DNA of 9,231 bases, from positions 1-9,231 of the forward strand of contig DUIU01000229.1 in the NCBI GenBank assembly GCA_013330155.1, read 5' to 3'. Position numbers and translations under genes: made by a program. The notes beneath the pieces were generated by a model. It saw only the letters and a list, made by a program, of their open reading frames with translations. It was not told the origin of the DNA and ran no database searches. The DNA is from Candidatus Poseidonia sp. Its GTDB lineage: Archaea > Thermoplasmatota > Poseidoniia > Poseidoniales > Poseidoniaceae. Positions within the stretch are counted from its first letter, which is position 1. Each line of letters starts with the position of its first letter. Positions 4,801-9,231 of this stretch are shown in pieces.

Positions 4801-7476
4801 TCATCCCCGAGCTGGGATGTAACGTGCTCTGAAGGTGGAAAAGGCCTCCTTCGTATCGCTAACCATGGCTCCTAAACTTTGCTTCATGAGTTTGAAGGAT
4901 TGCCCGTTCTGGGCTAGCCGCGCTCCATTGAGAATCACGATGACCACCGACAATTCGTGGATGAGGACACCGACCCAAAGTTGGTCATACCACTGTTGGA
5001 CAACGGCAAACACCAGTGTAACGGTGATGAAGACGGAAAAGAACAGGTTTTGCATGAGGGTGCGTTGTGCTTGCCGTGCAAGGTCAACCATCTCGGTCAG
5101 CAAGCGCGGGTCGTCGCCTGGGATGAGCACATCTGCAGCTTCGAGATTTACGGCCTCGCCGGTGCCAATGGCCACACCAACATCCGCTACAGCGAGAGCG
5201 GCAGCATCGTTGAATCCGTCACCAACCATCATGGTGACATGGGAACTCGAGCGGGCTTGAACCCAACTTACCTTTTCCTCAGGGCTCAGTCCGCCATGGG
5301 CTGCGCTTTCAGGCAACCCAACCGAACGGGCAAATTCAGAAACGGCTTGTTGGCTGTCTCCGGAAAGAATTTCGATGTTGATGTTGCGTTTTTTCATCGC
5401 AGCAATCAATTCTTCTGAACCGTCTCGGGTGTCATCGTGAACGAACGTTGCAAGGGCAATACCTACACCATCTTTCACCAGGAGGCTGGCGCCATGACCT
5501 TCGGCTTTGGCTGCCTCATAGGCGTTGAGTAGCCGGTCTTCGACCGTGACGTTCATGGCTTCTGCTTTGTCAGGCCGGATGATGGCCACTTCCGCTGCTC
5601 CATGCTGTCCTGAAACACCTGCTTCAATGTCGGCGAGTCCTTTGACCGTCGCTGCCTTCACACCCTCATTTTCCCCGTATTCCAAGACGCTCATTGCGTA
5701 GGGGTGATTGGAGCGAGACTCAAGCCCCATCATGATTTGAAGGGCTGAAAGCCTGCGGCGGCCTTTTCCGAGCACGATTTCACCGATCTTTGGCTTCCCG
5801 GAGGTCAGGGTGCCTGTTTTGTCAAGGAGGATATGATTGACGTGCGCCATGCGTTCCAAAGCGTCTCCACCGCGAACGACGGCCCCGCTTTGTGCTGCGT
5901 TTGAGAGCGCTGCTGCATGGGGAACGGGTGTCGCCAAAAGGAGGGCGCAGGGGCACGATACTACCCAAAGCAGAAGGATAATTTTCCAATCATCGGGGAA
6001 GGCAAAGTACCAGACAACAAAGGCTCCAAAGAGAACGAAAGGCACCCAAATGGCAGTGAACTTCTCAATTCCACTGTGAAGGCGAGGAGGGACTTCTCTG
6101 AAGGTGTGGACGGCGTCAATCAGTCCGGACAATCGTGTGTTCTCACCGACCGCCACCACCTCGCATACCACCGGTCCCTGGGCCAAAATCAGCCCCGCTT
6201 CGATGGTATCACCCACCTTGACATCAACCGGTACAGACTCGCCCGTCAACGGTGCTTTGTTGAGGGTTCCCGAGCCTTCGAGGATGCGGGCATCGGCTGG
6301 AATCAATTCACCGCTGCGTATTTCGATGTGGTCGCCAGGATGGATGAGGTCGATGGGGATGATATCGGAGGTGGGTCCTTGATTTGGCGGAGCGACGGGG
6401 CCGCTTGTCCCCATAAGGGAAGGGGCCAAACCAACAGGAGCTAAGGAAATGGACGTCATGTTATCCAATGAAATTGGTGCGTGGTGATTCACTTTACGAG
6501 CGGTTCGGGGGAGACGGTCCAAGCCGCCTTGCATGGCTTCCCGCGCCTTGATCAGCGCGTCTCCTTCAAGATGGATGGTGAAGGCGACCAAAATGGTGAC
6601 GATGAGGGCTTCTTCCCACATGCTGAGGATGCATGCACCGATGACAGCAAGGCTGGTCAAAACCTGGAATCCCAATTGCAGACTGCGCAGGGAACCATAG
6701 GCCTCTCTGAACATTTGAATTCCTCCAATCGCAACACCGGGTATCGCCAAGAGCGGGATAAGCACGCCGTGGTAGCCGAACAATTCAGCAAGCATGATGA
6801 AGATGAGAACAGGGAACGCAACGCCACCGCCAATCAGGCGCCATTGGTCCGGACGAAGGCGGTTCGATTTTGCCTCGGACAATTCGGGAGGTCGCCCCAA
6901 TACATCCTCCAACCCTTGTTTTCTCGCTTTAACAAGGTCCTGGTTATTGGTGACGACCAACTGGACAAGGATTCGGTCATCGTCGGAAATCTCCACATCG
7001 AGGACTCCCGGCTGTCGACGAATGACGCGGTCGAGGCGTTGCACGGGGACGTCGTTTCGTAAGGCGATGGCTGATGCTTTGACACCCACGAGCTCGTAAT
7101 GTTCAACATCGGGGGCATGTCCAAGTGAACGCAAAACAGAGGAAATCTCGAACAAAGGCCCAATTTCAAGGTCAACGTTGACCTTGACCTCTCCTGAGGT
7201 GACGGAAACCGTTGAATTCGTGACCTGTTTCATTTGGTTCATCGCCCGGGTGGCTTTTGAAGCGCAATCCGGGCAGTCCATGCCAAGAATTGGCCAGCTT
7301 ACCGAAAAAGTCCCAGCGGCATCTGAAATGACGGTTGTGTCGACGACATCAGCTTCAAGCGGAGTGGAGGTGTCAACGGGAACCGGGGTCTGTTTTTTCT
7401 TCGAATCTGGAAGGGCTATGATGGGCTCATCGTCCTCAAGGGACAGGAACACTTCCTCGCCCTCCGATGCGTCCAT
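4801..7476 (-). CDS. Heavy-metal-transporting P1B-type ATPase
   Basis: This 891-residue membrane pump uses ATP to move a transition-metal ion across the cytoplasmic membrane. The N-terminus (1-57) is a Ser/Asp/Pro-rich extension. An HMA domain follows (about 58-127) with the metal-binding GMDCPDC (Cys68, Cys71). A second ferredoxin-like segment (about 128-195) resembles HMA but lacks CxxC. Eight membrane helices lie at roughly 213-232, 237-256, 270-286, 288-304, 474-492, 497-518, 808-828 and 832-852. Catalytic landmarks are TGES (411-414), CPC in helix 6 (508-510), DKTGT with phospho-acceptor Asp552, the nucleotide-site His591-Pro592, and GDGFND (752-757). Helix 8 carries HELSV (840-844). The Cu+ signatures YN in helix 7 and MxxSS in helix 8 are absent, so Zn, Cd, Co or similar is likelier than copper; this is inference. 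An insertion of about 40 residues lies at 331-371. GGGAG lies 4 nt before the ATG. The phosphatase/kinase operon diverges upstream. Confidence 0.93.
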   Translation of the reverse strand: MDASEGEEVFLSLEDDEPIIALPDSKKKQTPVPVDTSTPLEADVVDTTVISDAAGTFSVSWPILGMDCPDCASKATRAMNQMKQVTNSTVSVTSGEVKVNVDLEIGPLFEISSVLRSLGHAPDVEHYELVGVKASAIALRNDVPVQRLDRVIRRQPGVLDVEISDDDRILVQLVVTNNQDLVKARKQGLEDVLGRPPELSEAKSNRLRPDQWRLIGGGVAFPVLIFIMLAELFGYHGVLIPLLAIPGVAIGGIQMFREAYGSLRSLQLGFQVLTSLAVIGACILSMWEEALIVTILVAFTIHLEGDALIKAREAMQGGLDRLPRTARKVNHHAPISLDNMTSISLAPVGLAPSLMGTSGPVAPPNQGPTSDIIPIDLIHPGDHIEIRSGELIPADARILEGSGTLNKAPLTGESVPVDVKVGDTIEAGLILAQGPVVCEVVAVGENTRLSGLIDAVHTFREVPPRLHSGIEKFTAIWVPFVLFGAFVVWYFAFPDDWKIILLLWVVSCPCALLLATPVPHAAALSNAAQSGAVVRGGDALERMAHVNHILLDKTGTLTSGKPKIGEIVLGKGRRRLSALQIMMGLESRSNHPYAMSVLEYGENEGVKAATVKGLADIEAGVSGQHGAAEVAIIRPDKAEAMNVTVEDRLLNAYEAAKAEGHGASLLVKDGVGIALATFVHDDTRDGSEELIAAMKKRNINIEILSGDSQQAVSEFARSVGLPESAAHGGLSPEEKVSWVQARSSSHVTMMVGDGFNDAAALAVADVGVAIGTGEAVNLEAADVLIPGDDPRLLTEMVDLARQAQRTLMQNLFFSVFITVTLVFAVVQQWYDQLWVGVLIHELSVVIVILNGARLAQNGQSFKLMKQSLGAMVSDTKEAFSTFRARYIPARG

Positions 7477-7550
7477 GATGCTCCCAATCCACGGTCGTAC
7501 AAGAAATCATCTCATCCGGTCCATGTCGGTCTGAAGGCGAGGTAAGGTTC
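7477..7550. promoter_or_regulatory. Divergent upstream region shared by the ATPase and phosphatase genes
   Basis: These 74 nt separate two genes facing away from each other, so promoters for both directions should lie here. The most AT-rich part is 7499-7511 (ACAAGAAATCATC). It is about 30 nt from the ATPase start and about 45 nt from the phosphatase start, a workable distance for either TATA element. I see no clear consensus TATA box or inverted-repeat operator. GGGAG (7481-7485, minus) serves the ATPase. Confidence 0.4.
7539..7543 (+). promoter_or_regulatory. Ribosome binding site GAGGT for the phosphatase
   Basis: GAGGT is followed by 7 nt and the ATG at 7551. The alternative ATG at 7578 has nothing similar before it. 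This supports the longer reading with residues MPHSRPALG. Confidence 0.6.
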
Positions 7551-8312
7551 ATGCCGCACTCTCGGCCAGCCCTCGGCATGGAGTGGCTTCCTTCTGATTG
7601 GTGCCCAAGCGTCGTGGTCATCGATATTGATGGTACCATCACGGATGATAAGAAACACCTTTCCACCGCTGCGGTCCAAGCCATTCGGAGATTGGAGGAT
7701 GCAGGTGTCCCCGTTGTTCTTGCAACCGGTAACGTTCGGCCTGTCACCTATGGATTGTGGCGCTTCTTAGGTCTCTCAGCACCGATGTGTTGTGAGAATG
7801 GAGGCGTGATTTGGCACCCGTCATGGGAAGAGCCTCTCTTGCGAGCCTCGGCCGATGAGGCCAAGGAGGCCGCTGAATGGCTGGCCACGCAAGTCGAGGG
7901 CGTTGACCCCTACGGTATTGCCACGAACCGGTGGAGGGAAAGCGAATGGTGCTTGTTTCCAGATGAGCCCTTGGAGGCCATTTCTGAATCGATTGCCCAA
8001 AGTGAGTGGTCTCACCTCAGCGTCGTACGGACCGGCTTCGCCATTCACCTCATGGAGCCTCATTTGAGCAAAGGCGAGGGCCTTCGAGTTCTGTTTGAGC
8101 GGATGGGTTGGTCCATCGAGGAGGCCTTGTGTGTTGGAGATGCACCAAATGACCTTCCCATGTTTGAATTGCTCCACTGGTCCGTGGCTGTGGGTGGTGC
8201 TTTTGATGTTGTAGCACAAGCGGCAAACGTGGTTTCGCCTTACCCGCACGGGGAAACATTCCCTCCTCTTGTTGATGCCATCTTGGAACGTGCGATGGGG
8301 GATAATCGTTGA
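7551..8312 (+). CDS. HAD-family phosphatase, archaeal phosphoglycolate-phosphatase-like
   Basis: This 253-residue soluble enzyme should hydrolyse a small phosphate monoester. The HAD motifs are complete: DIDGT with nucleophile Asp25 and acid/base Asp27, the LATGN motif with Thr59, Lys174 in SKGEGL, and GDAPND with Asp197, Asn200 and Asp201 for Mg2+. The CENGG stretch (81-85) and a central cap (about 88-168) between motifs II and III place it in the Cof/SPP-like C2-cap group. That group includes archaeal 2-phosphoglycolate phosphatase (Thermoplasma TA0175 type), sucrose-phosphate phosphatase and mannosyl-phosphoglycerate phosphatase. Phosphoglycolate is my first guess from overall layout and length; a sugar phosphate is the main alternative, made more likely by the kinase gene that overlaps its stop codon. 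The start at 7551 rests on GAGGT 7 nt upstream. The GDAPND motif has Ala-Pro where Gly/Ser plus another residue is more usual. Confidence 0.88.
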   Translation: MPHSRPALGMEWLPSDWCPSVVVIDIDGTITDDKKHLSTAAVQAIRRLEDAGVPVVLATGNVRPVTYGLWRFLGLSAPMCCENGGVIWHPSWEEPLLRASADEAKEAAEWLATQVEGVDPYGIATNRWRESEWCLFPDEPLEAISESIAQSEWSHLSVVRTGFAIHLMEPHLSKGEGLRVLFERMGWSIEEALCVGDAPNDLPMFELLHWSVAVGGAFDVVAQAANVVSPYPHGETFPPLVDAILERAMGDNR

Positions 8313-9049
8313 AGGTCATGGGCATCGATGTTGGTGGCAGCGGCTTCCGAATTGGCGTGTTTGACACGATGTCAGGAGAACTCATTGGCCCCCTTCATCA
8401 ACATCGCCATGGTGTATCAACCGGTCCCACCGACGTTCTTGACGCCATTTGCGAAGCGATTGAAAGGTTGCAATGGGAGGGGCCAATTGGACTTGGTTTT
8501 CCGGGTGCCGTTGAGGCGAACCGCCCCATCACCGCTCCTAATTTGGGCGAGGAATGGGTTGATGTTGATGTTTCGAAGCACCTGATGGCCTTCCATGGTG
8601 GGCGGTTTGTGATGTTGAACGATGCCGACGCCGTCGCTCTGGGGGAAGCTCAACACGGGGTTGGTCATGGCGGTGCAGCGTGCGTGCTTACGTTGACGAT
8701 TGGGACCGGATTAGGTACATCCGTTCACCGGGATGGAAGTTTGGTGCCCAACCTCGAGTACGGCCGATTGCCCCATCCAACGCGAGGAGGTTGTCTTGAA
8801 GAACACCTCTCAGGGCGGGCGCGAACCCAGGAAAATCTGAGCCTAGAAGCATGGGCGATGCGTTTTCAAGAAGGCTTGACTCATCTTGAGCATCGGCTTC
8901 AACCCGACCGGATCATCCTCTATGGTGGCTTGATGGAACATTGGGATGAGATCCGCCCGTTGCTTTCCGCCAAGGCTGAATTGGTGGCTGCCACCTTGAG
9001 GGAAACAGCCGGGCCGTTGGGTGCAGCGATGGCGGCTCACGACTTGTGA
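8309..9049 (+). CDS. ppgK: ROK-family kinase, polyphosphate-glucokinase-like
   Basis: This 246-residue protein resembles polyphosphate glucokinases, which phosphorylate glucose at C6 using polyphosphate and/or ATP. The phosphate-binding motif GIDVGGSG lies at 5-12. GLGFPGAV follows at 61-68, then NDADAVALGEA (104-114) with presumed catalytic base Asp105, a second phosphate loop TIGTGLGTSVHRDG (130-143), and VPNLEYG (146-152) with the sugar-contacting Glu150. The C-terminal segment, with NLSLEAWA, a following helix ending QPDRIILYGG, and a PLGAAMAA end, follows the PPGK layout. The cysteine-rich zinc motif CxCGxxGC of many ROK kinases is absent, as in PPGK. The usual His after ExG is Arg153 here. 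The start is a TTG overlapping the phosphatase stop (TTGA), and an ATG at 8318 is possible. The phosphate donor and exact sugar cannot be read from the sequence. Confidence 0.85.
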   Translation: MKVMGIDVGGSGFRIGVFDTMSGELIGPLHQHRHGVSTGPTDVLDAICEAIERLQWEGPIGLGFPGAVEANRPITAPNLGEEWVDVDVSKHLMAFHGGRFVMLNDADAVALGEAQHGVGHGGAACVLTLTIGTGLGTSVHRDGSLVPNLEYGRLPHPTRGGCLEEHLSGRARTQENLSLEAWAMRFQEGLTHLEHRLQPDRIILYGGLMEHWDEIRPLLSAKAELVAATLRETAGPLGAAMAAHDL

Positions 9050-9231
9050 GACGCATCCGCCAGTGAAAACGATGTCACCATTTGCATGGCTTGTCCATAC
9101 TTGATAGAGCCAAGGTACTCCTTGGTCTGGCCGTGTGTCACCACGCGGAGACGGAATTTACAGTGGCGTTTTGTACGTCGCTTTCGATGGTGTTTGTAGA
9201 AATGAACCCCAACTTTGTATGTTCCCAAGGG
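9037..9231 (-). CDS. C-terminal fragment of an unidentified basic protein (partial)
   Basis: The minus-strand frame is open from the right edge to a TGA at 9037-9039, giving 64 residues with no convincing start inside the window; the only early start-like codon is a TTG at 9228. The peptide is strongly basic (HHRKRRTKRHCKFRLRVV) and then reads THGQTKEYLGSIKYGQAMQM. Codon choice looks like that of neighbouring genes. Its 3' end overlaps the end of the kinase gene by 13 nt in convergent orientation. I recognise no family. It is probably the tail of a longer gene, but a chance open frame cannot be excluded at this length. Confidence 0.45.
   Translation of the reverse strand, partial: PLGTYKVGVHFYKHHRKRRTKRHCKFRLRVVTHGQTKEYLGSIKYGQAMQMVTSFSLADASHKS

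Noticed and set aside
5917..7062. Two long plus-strand open frames (175 and 193 codons) antisense to the ATPase
   Set aside because: The minus strand here encodes unmistakable P-type ATPase motifs throughout, and the plus-strand products have no recognisable features.
7436..7747. Minus-strand frame of 103 codons across the divergent intergenic region
   Set aside because: It overlaps both the ATPase start and the phosphatase DIDGT motif on the opposite strand, and the product looks random.

Overview
The window most likely comes from a planktonic euryarchaeon of the Marine Group II (Candidatus Poseidoniales) type. This assignment is an inference. It rests on the very characteristic acidic repeats (DAFPN-P-TQW-DTDGDGYGDN style) at the left edge, a phosphatase that looks like the archaeal 2-phosphoglycolate phosphatases, translation starts preceded by GGTGA or GAGGT (matching an archaeal 16S anti-Shine-Dalgarno), and tightly packed genes. 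I see no RNA gene, CRISPR array, insertion sequence, integrase or attachment site. No stretch longer than about 115 bases lacks a gene.

From about 7476 down to the left edge, five genes run leftward on the minus strand. In order of transcription they are: a heavy-metal P1B-type ATPase (7476-4801); a cysteine-free winged-helix regulator (4732-4223); a small protein of three tandem zinc ribbons (4218-3826); a very long coiled-coil protein of up to 823 residues (3733-1262); and the N-terminal 399 residues of a secreted beta-propeller-like protein with calcium-binding-type repeats (1199 to beyond the left edge). The regulator and zinc-ribbon genes are only 4 nt apart and are probably translated together. 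The gaps before the coiled-coil gene (92 nt) and the secreted-protein gene (62 nt) could hold their own promoters.

From 7551 rightward, two genes run on the plus strand: a HAD-family phosphatase and a polyphosphate-glucokinase-like ROK kinase. They overlap by 4 nt (TTGA) and so form a coupled phosphatase/kinase pair. They diverge from the ATPase across a 74-nt shared upstream region. At the right edge, the C-terminal end of an unidentified basic protein converges on the kinase gene, and the two 3' ends overlap by 13 nt.

The least ordinary object is the coiled-coil protein. It is proline-free for about 595 residues, contains no cysteine, and carries a 76-residue internal repeat seen clearly three times. 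It ends in a disordered-looking tail with two kinds of duplicated short motif. Together with the adjacent triple zinc ribbon it is the best candidate here for an undescribed structural system. The remaining genes are recognisable families with some unusual details: a degenerate second HMA domain, a roughly 40-residue insertion in the ATPase actuator region, and an atypical metal-site motif in its last membrane helix.
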